NCBI GenBank assembly: GCA_964348615.1
Contig: CAYGDE010000001.1
Span: 1 to 64,000 of the forward strand
Source of the DNA: DATIHT01 sp964348615
GTDB taxonomy: Bacteria > Patescibacteriota > Microgenomatia > Curtissbacterales > GWA2-41-24
DNA length: 64,000 nt
Direction of reading: 5' to 3'
Shown here: piece by piece, positions 17,295 to 24,536 of the stretch
Layout of the letters: each line of letters begins with the position of its first letter
Numbering within the stretch: position 1 is the stretch's first letter
Notes under the pieces: model-generated
Seen by the model: only the letters and a program-made list of their open reading frames with translations
Database searches by the model: none
What the model was told of the DNA's origin: nothing
Program-made: the position numbers and the translations under genes

Positions 17295-17956
17295 CAGATG
17301 CCCCACCGTTTGTTATTGCCAACTTCAAGGCGAACAAAACCCTTGAGGAGTTAATATCCTGGCTTGAACAAGTTGAAAAAAATACCCAAAATTTTCCAGG
17401 AACCGTCGCAGTTGCACCATCCCATCCATTCCTTGCAGTCTTACATCAAAAAATTAAATCGTCCGGTTGGCGGATTAAACTTGCCGCACAAGATATTTCC
17501 AAATTCGAACAAGGGGCATATACCGGCGAATTTGCAGCAAGCCAAATAAAAAACATTTGCACCTATTCTATAATTGGCCATTCAGAAAGACGCCAAAATT
17601 TCAAAGAAGACAACGAAGCGCTTTCCCAAAAAGTTAAAAATGCCAAAAGCGTACAAATCGAGCCCATTTTTTGTGTTCAAGACGAAAACACCGATATTCC
17701 AGAAGGCGTAGCAGTAGTAGCTTATGAGCCAGTGTTTGCAATTGGTACTGGCAACCCAGACACCCCCGAAAATGCCAAAAGCGTCGCTCAAAATATAAAA
17801 TCCCGAGGCCAATACACAGTAATTTATGGCGGTTCGGTAAATAGCCAAAATGCAAAAACATTTTTAGAAAAAGACTTACTAGATGGTTTATTGGTAGGCA
17901 AAGCGAGTCTAGATGCTGGCGAATTTATAAAAATTTTAGAATCTACAGATTATTAA
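17291..17956 (+). CDS. tpiA: Triosephosphate isomerase
   Basis: A 221-residue glycolytic TIM barrel interconverting dihydroxyacetone phosphate and glyceraldehyde 3-phosphate. Catalytic residues are visible: Lys in IANFKAN (near 11), His in SIIGHSERR (near 93) and Glu in AYEPVFAIGTG (near 140, the AYEPVWAIGTG signature with Phe for Trp). Phosphate-binding YGGSVN and GLLVGKASLD follow. It is about 30 residues shorter than typical TIM, with loops trimmed between the catalytic His and Glu. It overlaps trxA by 4 bases and is followed 6 bases later by the LCP gene. Confidence 0.95.
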   Translation: MTDAPPFVIANFKANKTLEELISWLEQVEKNTQNFPGTVAVAPSHPFLAVLHQKIKSSGWRIKLAAQDISKFEQGAYTGEFAASQIKNICTYSIIGHSERRQNFKEDNEALSQKVKNAKSVQIEPIFCVQDENTDIPEGVAVVAYEPVFAIGTGNPDTPENAKSVAQNIKSRGQYTVIYGGSVNSQNAKTFLEKDLLDGLLVGKASLDAGEFIKILESTDY

Positions 17957-17962
17957 TTTTCT

Positions 17963-19105
17963 ATGCGACAATTGCAAAAAGAAGAAAAAAGTTCACTAGC
18001 TCCAGCCAAAATTCTAATAATTTCGATACTAATTACAATTGCAGCCGCAAGCACTATCTATTTTCTAAACATTGGAAAATATGTTTTAAAAGGTCCGCAA
18101 ACGGCCTTTGAGCTAATTACAAATTCCGGTATTAAAAGTGACAACGGGCGAACAAACATTTTGCTTTTAGGAACAGGCGGGGAAGGGCACGATGGTCCTA
18201 ATCTCACAGATACTATAATTTTGGCCTCGATCGACAAAGACGGTAAAGATCCGGCTTTAGTTTCGATACCTCGAGATCTTTGGGCGCCCTCAGTTAAAGC
18301 AAAAATCAACGCAGCTTACGCCTTCGGTCAAGAAAAAAACGGCAAGGGCAAAGAACTTGCAGCAAAAACAATTAGTGAACTTTTTGGTATTCCGATCCAC
18401 TATACAGTTAGAGTTGATTTTAATGGTTTTACCGAGGCTGTAGATTTAATTGATGGTCTTGATATAAACGTAGATAAATCTTTTCAAGACCCAATGTATC
18501 CCATACCAGGCAAAGAAAACGACCTTTGCAAACTTACAATCGAAATGCAGGAAATAAACGGACAAAAACTCCAAGTTGTAAAAACTGCTACTGGTTCGGC
18601 AATACCACTTTTTGAAATAAACGACCGCAATACGCCGTTTGTATGCCGTTATGAAACCCTTGATTTTGAAAAAGGCCCAAAACACATGGATGGTGAAACC
18701 GCACTAAAATTTGTAAGATCCAGACATGGAACAAACGATGAGGGTACCGATTTTGCCCGCTCTGCCAGGCAGCAAAAAGTGATTCTTGCGTTTCGTGATA
18801 AAGTTTTTTCAACTCAAACTTTTACAAGCCCAAAAACAATAATCGATCTAATAACCACTTTTGATAAGTCAATAGACACAGATATTCAAAACGACGACAT
18901 TGCGCTTTTTCTAAAACTAGTCAAAAAAATAGATACTACAAAAATAAGGACAATAGTTTTAGATTCCGAAAGGGAAGAAAGCCAGTTAATAGAAGGAGAC
19001 CCTGTAAATTACGGAGGCCAGTTTGTTTTAGAACCCAAAGACGGCACCTGGCAAGACTTCGCCGAATACGTCCAAGGCGAAATTTTCAAACTTCAGGAAA
19101 AATAA
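17963..19105 (+). CDS. LytR-CpsA-Psr family cell-envelope ligase
   Basis: A 380-residue membrane protein with a short cytoplasmic tail, one membrane segment (about 17-36) and an extracytoplasmic LCP domain. LCP signatures: NILLLGTGGEGHDGPNLTDTIILASID (near 65), VSIPRDLWAP (near 96), KINAAYAFG, VDFNGFTEAVDLIDGLDINV, MDGETALKFVRSRH (near 243) and FARSARQQKVILAF. LCP enzymes transfer undecaprenyl-linked glycopolymers to peptidoglycan. It closes the trxA-tpiA-LCP cluster. Confidence 0.92.
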   Translation: MRQLQKEEKSSLAPAKILIISILITIAAASTIYFLNIGKYVLKGPQTAFELITNSGIKSDNGRTNILLLGTGGEGHDGPNLTDTIILASIDKDGKDPALVSIPRDLWAPSVKAKINAAYAFGQEKNGKGKELAAKTISELFGIPIHYTVRVDFNGFTEAVDLIDGLDINVDKSFQDPMYPIPGKENDLCKLTIEMQEINGQKLQVVKTATGSAIPLFEINDRNTPFVCRYETLDFEKGPKHMDGETALKFVRSRHGTNDEGTDFARSARQQKVILAFRDKVFSTQTFTSPKTIIDLITTFDKSIDTDIQNDDIALFLKLVKKIDTTKIRTIVLDSEREESQLIEGDPVNYGGQFVLEPKDGTWQDFAEYVQGEIFKLQEK

Positions 19106-19181
19106 TTGCACTAGGTGTGATGGAAATTTCCAGAGAGTGGAAGATAGCAAACAAGTTGGAAATCAAATATCCAAACTTAGT

Positions 19182-19415
19182 TTAATTCTCGCGGAAAGAA
19201 GCAACCAGCTTTAGCGTTCCAAAGACAAACAAAACTACACCTGCCATGAAAAGCAGATAGGTAATTTCAGTTGTTCCTGCAGAAGGCAGAGAACTACTTG
19301 TTCCACCCTTGCTGGCAGAACTTGTCGCACTTTGGGCGAAAGTGTTAGTAGCTAAAATTAAATATGAAAAAAGCGAAGAACCAACTCCTATGACTCTTGG
19401 CAGCTTTTTAGTCAT
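19182..19415 (-). CDS. Small surface protein with an LPSAG sorting signal
   Basis: A 77-residue preprotein. A basic N-terminus and signal peptide (MTKKLPRVIGVGSSLFSYLILATNTFA) are followed by a mature part of only about 25 Ser/Ala/Gly-rich residues. The ending has classic sortase-substrate layout: SLPSAG (LPxTG-like, residues about 42-47), a hydrophobic segment (YLLFMAGVVLFVFGTLKL) and a charged tail FREN. A sortase gene lies about 28 kb away (47875-48588). LPxAG motifs are used by some sortase classes. The tiny mature part suggests a stub, adaptor or cleaved peptide rather than an enzyme. Confidence 0.7.
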   Translation of the reverse strand: MTKKLPRVIGVGSSLFSYLILATNTFAQSATSSASKGGTSSSLPSAGTTEITYLLFMAGVVLFVFGTLKLVASFREN

Positions 19416-19424
19416 CTTATATCC

Positions 19425-19455
19425 ACTATAGCAAAAAACAACTATGCTTTGTCAA
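19425..19455 (-). promoter_or_regulatory. Promoter of the LPSAG protein gene
   Basis: On the minus strand, TTGACA (19450-19455) and TATAGT (19425-19430) are 19 bases apart and end 9 bases before ATG. The -35 box lies within the second S20 tail (Val-Asp-Lys codons), so that tail is contiguous with the native downstream gene. Confidence 0.45.
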
Positions 19456-19540
19456 CCTTTGGTGTTTTTGCAGCTTTGAGAGCGGGTTTTGAAGAAGACT
19501 TTACCATCTTGCTCAGCCTCGATTTCAATCTACTTGCCTT
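19442..19540 (-). pseudogene. Second, recoded copy of the rpsT (S20) 3' end
   Basis: Reading leftward, 32 codons and a TAG stop encode KASRLKSRLSKMVKS followed by a Ser/Lys/Ala-rich tail ending TPKVDKA. The first 11 residues, KASRLKSRLSK, are identical to the tail of the intact rpsT gene just upstream (19600-19677), yet 10 of the 11 codons differ by synonymous changes. The frame is closed by a TAG two codons upstream (19544-19546), so it has no start and is a gene-end fragment. It looks like the former 3' end of rpsT. Confidence 0.85.
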
Positions 19541-19589
19541 TAGCTAGTGGAACACTACAGAAACAACGATTTCTGTAGTAGTGTAGCTA
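19541..19589. repeat. Long palindrome between the two S20 tails
   Basis: The inner helix is ACTACAGAAA (19554-19563) with TTTCTGTAGT (19570-19579), 10 perfect bp and a 6-base loop. The outer helix is TAGCTA (19541-19546) with TAGCTA (19584-19589). An alternative pairing ACACTAC/GTAGTGT (19552-19558 with 19578-19584) is also possible. There is no T-run after it on either strand, so it is not a normal terminator. It fills nearly all the space between the intact rpsT stop and the second S20 tail. Confidence 0.75.
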
Positions 19590-19599
19590 GCGCAAAGCT

Positions 19600-19866
19600 T
19601 CACGCTTTTGGTTTTGTAGATGGAGTTTTCTTGGAAGTTACTAATTTTGACAATCTTGATTTAAGTCGTGAAGCTTTATTCTTATGAATTACATTAATCT
19701 TGGCCGCCTTATCTAAAGCCTTAAAAGCCGTAGTTAGTAAAGCCGCAGTCGGGTTCTTCCTAAATTCGGAAACTGCTTTCTTGTAAGCTGTTTTCCGAAC
19801 TAAGTTAATGGCAGTTTTTCGCTCATCTTGCCTTACTTTTTTGATTGCTTGTTTTATAACTGGCAT
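19600..19866 (-). CDS. rpsT: 30S ribosomal protein S20
   Basis: An 88-residue basic helical 16S-rRNA-binding protein of the small subunit. The family pattern is clear: IKQAIKKVRQDERKTAINLVRKTAYKKAV..., ALDKAAKINVIHKNKASRLKSRLSKLV, with a Lys/Pro/Thr tail ending STKPKA and a TGA stop. Its last codons are flanked by an 11-bp inverted repeat, AAAGCTTCACG at 19594-19604 and its complement at 19667-19677. The right arm coincides with the Lys-Ala-Ser-Arg codons where the duplicated region begins. It is divergent from murJ. Confidence 0.93.
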   Translation of the reverse strand: MPVIKQAIKKVRQDERKTAINLVRKTAYKKAVSEFRKNPTAALLTTAFKALDKAAKINVIHKNKASRLKSRLSKLVTSKKTPSTKPKA

Positions 19867-19924
19867 ATCTATAGAATTTCTAATTACTAATTGTAAATTT
19901 TGTAATTAGGGAATTCTACCATCA

Positions 19925-21589
19925 ATGCTCTCCTTTTTCAAAAACAGTGCCACACTTTTTAAAAAACGACAGCAGGATATTCTTTCGGCAGCCTTTGTAA
20001 TTGCCACATCTGTAGCAATATCCAGAGTTCTCGGGCTTGTCAGAAACAGGCTCCTTGCTGCAGAATTTGGCGATAATATTCAACTACTGGACAGTTTTTT
20101 TGCGGCATCAGCAATTCCGGATGCTATTTTTGAAGTATTAATCTTTGGCACAATTGCCCTTGCGTTTATCCCGATCTTCTCTCAATACCTGGAAAAAGAC
20201 AAACTAGAAAAAGCCTGGGAATTATCTTCCAATATGATTTCTTTGGGGATCATAACTTTCACGGCGTTTATGGTTTTAGTTCTCATATTTGCAAACCAAA
20301 TTGCAGCAATTGTCGCCCCAGGAATCATCGAAAGAGATCCAACAACTCAAGCCACAATTGCAAAACTACTACGTATCATGATTTTCTCGCAATTTTTCTT
20401 TGTAATCTCCATATTCATAACCGGCGTTTTGCAATCCTTCCAGCGCTTTTTAATACCAGCCCTGGCTTCTGTTTTTTATAACGTCGGCATAATTATTTCT
20501 ATTATTTTCCTTTCTCCTTCTGTGGGAATTTATGCGCCGGCATTCGGAATGATATTAGGCGCCCTTTTGCATTTAGTGGTTCAGATGCCACTGGCGCTTT
20601 CACTAGGATTTAAATTTAAGCCTATTTTAGATTTTAAAAATACCGATGTGCGTGAAATGTTCACACTCATGTGGCCCCGCTCTATTTCTCTGGCTCTAAT
20701 TAGAACTTCAGACATCATAAATATCGCTTTAGCCTCGACAGCAGCAGTTGGTTCAATTGTTGTTTTAAACTTTGCACAAACCCTTCATCTTGTTCCCATA
20801 TCAATGTTTGCAGGGTCTCTTGCGCAAGCAGCGCTGCCTTCACTTTCGATTGAATTCAACGCTCAAAGATACGACCAGTTCAAAAAAATATTCGTACAGT
20901 CTCTTCATCAAATATTGTTTCTAATACTCCCAGCAGCGGCTATTTTAGCAATTCTCAGAATTCCGGTAGTCAGGTTGGTCTTTGGAGCAGCTGAATTCCC
21001 TTGGGAATTAACAGTTTTAACAGGTAGAACTTTAATTGCCTTTTGCGTCGGAATTACAGCAGGTTCAGTAAGCCTACTTCTTTTGCGGGGTTTTCACGCG
21101 CTAAGAGACAGCACAACTCCCGTTAAAGTAAATGTGGCATCAGCAATTTTAAATATTACCCTAAGTTTTACATTTATTGTTGCTCTTAAACTTTCCGTTG
21201 TATATCTTGCCCTAGCTTACTCAATAAGCAGTATTGTAAATGCTTTCCTACTTCTTTACTTTCTCAACAAAAAAGTTAATTTCGACAAAAAAGAATTACT
21301 TCTCCCTATTGCCAAAATGTTCACGATCACCATTATTATGGCAATTTCTCTGTACATTCCTATGAAACTTTTAGACCAGCTTGTTTTCGACACCACAAGA
21401 ACAGTCGGATTACTTCTTTTAACCTCCATTGCAACATTAGTAGGGCTTGTGGTCTATACATTTCTTTCCTGGATTTTAAAAGTTAACGAGGTGGAAATTT
21501 TTTACAATTTAGCTAAAAAAGTGATCGCCTTCCCAACTAAACTCGCAAGACCCGCCCCCACATCAATCGAAGCGCAAGAAAATCAGTAA
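19925..21589 (+). CDS. murJ: Lipid II flippase MurJ (MviN family)
   Basis: A 554-residue polytopic membrane protein with about 14 segments. It has the MurJ N-terminal signature ATSVAISRVLGLVRNRLLAAEFG, then LLDSFFAASAIPDAIFEVL, GTIALAFIPIFSQYL, and later HLVPISMFAGSLAQAALPSLS and LLLRGFHALRDSTTPVKVN. MurJ flips lipid II across the cytoplasmic membrane for peptidoglycan synthesis. It matches the PBP1A, MltG, FemAB and LCP genes in this window, showing that the cell builds its own wall. Confidence 0.95.
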   Translation: MLSFFKNSATLFKKRQQDILSAAFVIATSVAISRVLGLVRNRLLAAEFGDNIQLLDSFFAASAIPDAIFEVLIFGTIALAFIPIFSQYLEKDKLEKAWELSSNMISLGIITFTAFMVLVLIFANQIAAIVAPGIIERDPTTQATIAKLLRIMIFSQFFFVISIFITGVLQSFQRFLIPALASVFYNVGIIISIIFLSPSVGIYAPAFGMILGALLHLVVQMPLALSLGFKFKPILDFKNTDVREMFTLMWPRSISLALIRTSDIINIALASTAAVGSIVVLNFAQTLHLVPISMFAGSLAQAALPSLSIEFNAQRYDQFKKIFVQSLHQILFLILPAAAILAILRIPVVRLVFGAAEFPWELTVLTGRTLIAFCVGITAGSVSLLLLRGFHALRDSTTPVKVNVASAILNITLSFTFIVALKLSVVYLALAYSISSIVNAFLLLYFLNKKVNFDKKELLLPIAKMFTITIIMAISLYIPMKLLDQLVFDTTRTVGLLLLTSIATLVGLVVYTFLSWILKVNEVEIFYNLAKKVIAFPTKLARPAPTSIEAQENQ

Positions 21590-21631
21590 GAAAAGAAAAG
21601 CATAATCTGGTTCGCAAAAGGTGACAGCTGA

Positions 21632-21637
21632 TATACT
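21632..21637 (+). promoter_or_regulatory. -10 box of lepA
   Basis: TATACT ending 7 bases before the ATG at 21645, which decides that start over an upstream in-frame GTG at 21621. Confidence 0.55.
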
Positions 21638-21644
21638 TACGCCT

Positions 21645-23390
21645 ATGCACATTCGCAACTTTGCAATCATTGCCCACATAGACCACGGCAAATCAACACT
21701 TGCCGACCGTATTATGGAAATTTGTGGTGCCGTAGGCGATAAGCACGACGCCCAACTTCTAGACAGTCTAGAGCTTGAACGTGAACATGGCATCACAATC
21801 AAACTCAAAGCCATCCGTCTTAACTACCAACTACAAACTTCCAACTATATACTCAACCTCCTAGACACCCCTGGCCATGTAGATTTTTCTTATGAAGTCT
21901 CGCGTTCATTAGCGTCAGTTGAAGGTGCTGTTTTGATAGTTGATGCAACTCAAGGGGTACAGGCCCAGACGCTATCCAATTTTAATTTAGCGCTAGAGGC
22001 CGGTCTCACCATGATTCCGGTTGTCAACAAAATAGATTCCCCGCAAGCAGAACTGGCCAAAACGATTGATGAAATTAAAAACCTCGGTTTTAAAGATGAC
22101 GAGATCATAAAAGTCTCTGCAAAAACTGGAGAAAATGTTAGAAGCCTAATTGACGCCATCATCGAAAAAATTCCTCCCCCCAAATCTACAGGTAATATAC
22201 CCCAAGCGCTTATTTTTGATTCCTCCCTCGATCCGTATAAAGGGGTTATTGCAACTGTTCGTCTTTTTGGAGGTGAAATAAAAGTCTCAGACAAAATATT
22301 TTTCCTAGCAACTGGTGCACAAGCCGAAGTCCTTCAGGTTGGCTATTTATCCCCCAAACCCACATACATAAAAAGCCTAACATCAGGGGAGCTTGGATTT
22401 ATTGTTACAAATGTCAAAGACCTGCAAAAAGTCAAAGTAGGGGACACAATATCGCAACCAAAAGACCCTGCAAACCCTCTTCCAGGTTATCAAGAAGCAA
22501 AACCAGTAGTTTTCTTATCTCTTTTCCCGTCAGACACAGCAGATCTTGCAAAGCTAAAAGATGGGATCGAAAAGTTAAAATTAAACGACTCTTCCCTAAG
22601 CTTTTCTCCGGAATCGTCAACCAGCCTTGGTCAAGGATTTCGTGTTGGCTTCCTTGGCCTTTTGCATGCCCAAATCACGCAAGAGAGACTGGAAAGAGAA
22701 TACAATTTAGATCTAATTGCAACATCCCCGTCTGTTAACTTCATTCAAGATGGACAAGTCATAAATAAGTCTTCAGAATTCGACCCCACTGCAAAAAATT
22801 TAGAAGAGCCTTATGCAAATGTGACAATTTTTGCACCTGAAAGGTTTTACGGAATAATTTCTAACTTAGTCCACGAAAGAAGGGGAGAAATCGGCAATAT
22901 TGAAAATCTAGGGTCCTTGCAAAAAATCGAGGCAGAAATTCCGCTTTTAGAACTTTTAATTGGTTTTTACGACCAGCTTAAAAGTCTAACCTCGGGTTAT
23001 GCATCCCTAGACTTCGAACTTTCAAACTATAAAAAAGCCGATCTTGTAAAGCTGGATATTTTGGTAAACCACGAACCCATAGAAGGCCTTTCGCAAGTTG
23101 TTCCCCGCGAAAAAGCCGAAGAAATTGGCAGCAAATTCACCCAAAAGTTAAAAGACGCAATCCCCAAGCAACAAATTCCAATCCCAATTCAAGCAGCAAT
23201 TGGTGGCAAAATCATCGCACGCGAAACGATCGCTGGTTTTAGAAAAGACGTAACGGCAAAACTTTATGGCGGAGATGTCACCCGTAAAAATAAGTTACTG
23301 GAGAAACAGAAAAAAGGCAAAAAAAGAATGAGAAGGTTTGGAAGCGTCGATATTCCGCAAGAAGCCTTTTTAGCCGTACTAAAGATTTAA
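21645..23390 (+). CDS. lepA: Elongation factor 4 (LepA)
   Basis: A 581-residue ribosome-associated translational GTPase. The start MHIRNFAIIAHIDHGKSTLADRI matches the normal LepA N-terminus. G motifs: [36 protein letters not shown]. The LepA-specific C-terminal domain includes IGGKIIARETI, RKDVTAKLYGGDVTRK, LLEKQKKGKKRMRRFG and the terminal SVDIPQEAFLAVLKI. EF4 acts on stalled or backtracked ribosomes. The gene is followed by a palindrome and then a second, recoded copy of its last 15 codons (see 23431). Confidence 0.96.
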   Translation: MHIRNFAIIAHIDHGKSTLADRIMEICGAVGDKHDAQLLDSLELEREHGITIKLKAIRLNYQLQTSNYILNLLDTPGHVDFSYEVSRSLASVEGAVLIVDATQGVQAQTLSNFNLALEAGLTMIPVVNKIDSPQAELAKTIDEIKNLGFKDDEIIKVSAKTGENVRSLIDAIIEKIPPPKSTGNIPQALIFDSSLDPYKGVIATVRLFGGEIKVSDKIFFLATGAQAEVLQVGYLSPKPTYIKSLTSGELGFIVTNVKDLQKVKVGDTISQPKDPANPLPGYQEAKPVVFLSLFPSDTADLAKLKDGIEKLKLNDSSLSFSPESSTSLGQGFRVGFLGLLHAQITQERLEREYNLDLIATSPSVNFIQDGQVINKSSEFDPTAKNLEEPYANVTIFAPERFYGIISNLVHERRGEIGNIENLGSLQKIEAEIPLLELLIGFYDQLKSLTSGYASLDFELSNYKKADLVKLDILVNHEPIEGLSQVVPREKAEEIGSKFTQKLKDAIPKQQIPIPIQAAIGGKIIARETIAGFRKDVTAKLYGGDVTRKNKLLEKQKKGKKRMRRFGSVDIPQEAFLAVLKI

Positions 23391-23430
23391 GGTGCGCCGC
23401 GAAGTTTATCCCGAGCGAAGGCGAGGGAGA
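23391..23430. repeat. REP-like palindrome between the two LepA tails
   Basis: A 40-base spacer holding TCCC-ga-GC-gaag-GC-ga-GGGA (23409-23428): four bp, a tandem G-A mismatch pair, two bp and a GAAG loop. It separates the intact lepA stop from the second tail. Confidence 0.6.
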
Positions 23431-23478
23431 TCTGTCGATATACCTCAGGAGGCCTTTCTTGCAGTCCTGAAAATTTAG
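23431..23478 (+). pseudogene. Second, recoded copy of the lepA 3' end
   Basis: Fifteen codons and a TAG stop encode SVDIPQEAFLAVLKI, identical in protein to the end of the intact lepA at 23343-23390. Ten of the 15 codons differ synonymously (Ser, Ile, Pro, Gln, Glu, Leu, Ala, Val, Leu, Lys) and the stop differs too (TAG against TAA). There is no start codon and the upstream sequence is palindrome. The protein-level identity means this copy was under coding selection until recently. Confidence 0.9.
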
Positions 23479-23499
23479 AATTACAATGCGTTTTTGGTT

Positions 23500-23528
23500 T
23501 TGCCTTGTTTTTGAAAACCGCTTATACT
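23500..23528 (+). promoter_or_regulatory. Promoter of the DUF4389 gene
   Basis: TTGCCT (23500-23505), 17-base spacer, TATACT (23523-23528), then 6 bases to ATG at 23535. This predicts a transcript that begins at the start codon. Confidence 0.6.
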
Positions 23529-23534
23529 AGTTTT

Positions 23535-24323
23535 ATGGCAACCAAAACAGAAAGCTTTAAATCTCAATTAGATAAATTAGAGGTTTACCCAAAACTTAAA
23601 ATCGACTACCCCAAAAACCCCAACCGTATGTGGGCGTTTCCAATTCTGGGTGGACTTTTTAAAATTATTATTCTCCTGCCCATATTTATAGAATTAGGAC
23701 TTCTCGTCGTCTTCGATTTTGCAGTAATTATCATAAATTCGTTTTTTGTTCTCGCAACCGGTAAATACTGGCAGTTTTGTTTTGACTTTAACCTGGGTCT
23801 TACAAGACTTTTTGCAAAAGTAATGTTTTTCTTTGCAGGTCTTACCGACAAATATCCGGGGTTTGATTTTAAACTAGATGGTTTTGAACTAGATCTGGAA
23901 ATGCCCAAAAATCCAAATAGACTTTTTGCTATTCCCATAGTTGGTATTCTTGCAAGGATAATTCTTTTAATCCCTTTTGGTATTTTTTCATCAATCATTG
24001 GCAATGCTTCAAGACTAGGGATGGTCATTTCTTCAATCCCGGTATTTTTCTCAGGCAAGTATCCAGAGGCTACATATGAACTAACAAGAGACGCCATGCG
24101 CTTGAGCGTAGCCCAAACGGCATATATTATTGGTATTCACGACAATTACCCAAGTTTCCAAATCGACTGGAAGCACAAAACATTTAAATTAGTCTTAATT
24201 GCAATCGCAATTGTATTTAGCATTTTCCAAGCCACTGTAAGTTCAGAAAAACAAACTACTCCCGAAAATAACCTTCGACCGTATCAAGATAATTTTACCC
24301 CCAACCAAAATCAATACCGCTAA
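23535..24323 (+). CDS. DUF4389-family membrane protein
   Basis: A 262-residue protein with two repeats of a unit seen in DUF4389 proteins: YPKLKIDYPKNPNRMWAFPI then paired membrane segments and LTDKYPGFDF, and again LEMPKNPNRLFAIPI, membrane segments, and IHDNYPSFQIDW. About four hydrophobic segments lie near residues 40-75 and 135-170, with a last one near 219-236 and an Asn/Gln-rich tail. The family's biochemical role is unknown. The start at 23535 is chosen because the promoter ends 6 bases before it. An upstream in-frame TTG would place coding sequence over the promoter. Confidence 0.75.
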   Translation: MATKTESFKSQLDKLEVYPKLKIDYPKNPNRMWAFPILGGLFKIIILLPIFIELGLLVVFDFAVIIINSFFVLATGKYWQFCFDFNLGLTRLFAKVMFFFAGLTDKYPGFDFKLDGFELDLEMPKNPNRLFAIPIVGILARIILLIPFGIFSSIIGNASRLGMVISSIPVFFSGKYPEATYELTRDAMRLSVAQTAYIIGIHDNYPSFQIDWKHKTFKLVLIAIAIVFSIFQATVSSEKQTTPENNLRPYQDNFTPNQNQYR

Positions 24324-24387
24324 AAAGGGTCTTGATCCCCGATTCGTTTCACACGTTCAGGATCAAACCTTGAATAAAATTGAAGGG

Positions 24388-24416
24388 TTGACAACACTTA
24401 GCACTCGTTGTATATT
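24388..24416 (+). promoter_or_regulatory. Promoter of the hrcA heat-shock operon
   Basis: TTGACA (24388-24393), a 17-base spacer, TATATT (24411-24416). It is the best consensus promoter in the region and it overlaps the CIRCE operator. Confidence 0.85.
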
Positions 24417-24425
24417 AAGTGCTAA
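24398..24425. promoter_or_regulatory. CIRCE operator (HrcA binding site)
   Basis: TTAGCACTC (24398-24406) and AAGTGCTAA (24417-24425) form the inverted repeat bound by HrcA. The canonical form is TTAGCACTC-N9-GAGTGCTAA. Here the right arm has A for the first G and the spacer is one base longer (28 instead of 27 in total). It covers the -10 box, so HrcA binding should block polymerase and make the operon self-regulated. Confidence 0.9.
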
Positions 24426-24440
24426 TCCAGCTCTTAAATC

Positions 24441-24474
24441 CAAAATTTTATCAAGCTTAGCTTGGAAAATTTTG
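24441..24474 (+). promoter_or_regulatory. Strong hairpin in the hrcA leader
   Basis: CAAAATTTT (24441-24449) pairs with AAAATTTTG (24466-24474). Inside, CAAGC (24452-24456) pairs with GCTTG (24460-24464) around a TTA loop, plus a T-G wobble. Its role is unknown. There is no T-run after it, so it is not a simple terminator. Confidence 0.65.
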
Positions 24475-24495
24475 TCCATTTAGGGAAAGGGAATA

Positions 24496-24528
24496 TTAAG
24501 GGAAAACCGTATTAGGTTGTCCCTTAAA
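24496..24528 (+). promoter_or_regulatory. Second hairpin just before the hrcA start
   Basis: TTAAGGGA (24496-24503) pairs with TCCCTTAA (24520-24527), and AACC (24505-24508) with GGTT (24515-24518), around a 6-base loop. It ends about 9 bases before the ATG, so it could affect ribosome access and might melt with heat. Confidence 0.6.
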
Positions 24529-24536
24529 GTGAATAT

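Noticed and set aside
19106..19181. Short open frame VMEISREWKIANKLEIKYPNLV after the LCP gene
   Set aside because: I tested it as a recoded LCP tail and it does not match the LCP C-terminus. No other support.
19594..19677. Invertible DNA segment at the rpsT end bounded by the 11-bp inverted repeat
   Set aside because: Inversion would put non-S20 sequence in frame. The alternative tail downstream is in direct, not inverted, orientation, and no invertase is nearby. Kept only as a possible element boundary.
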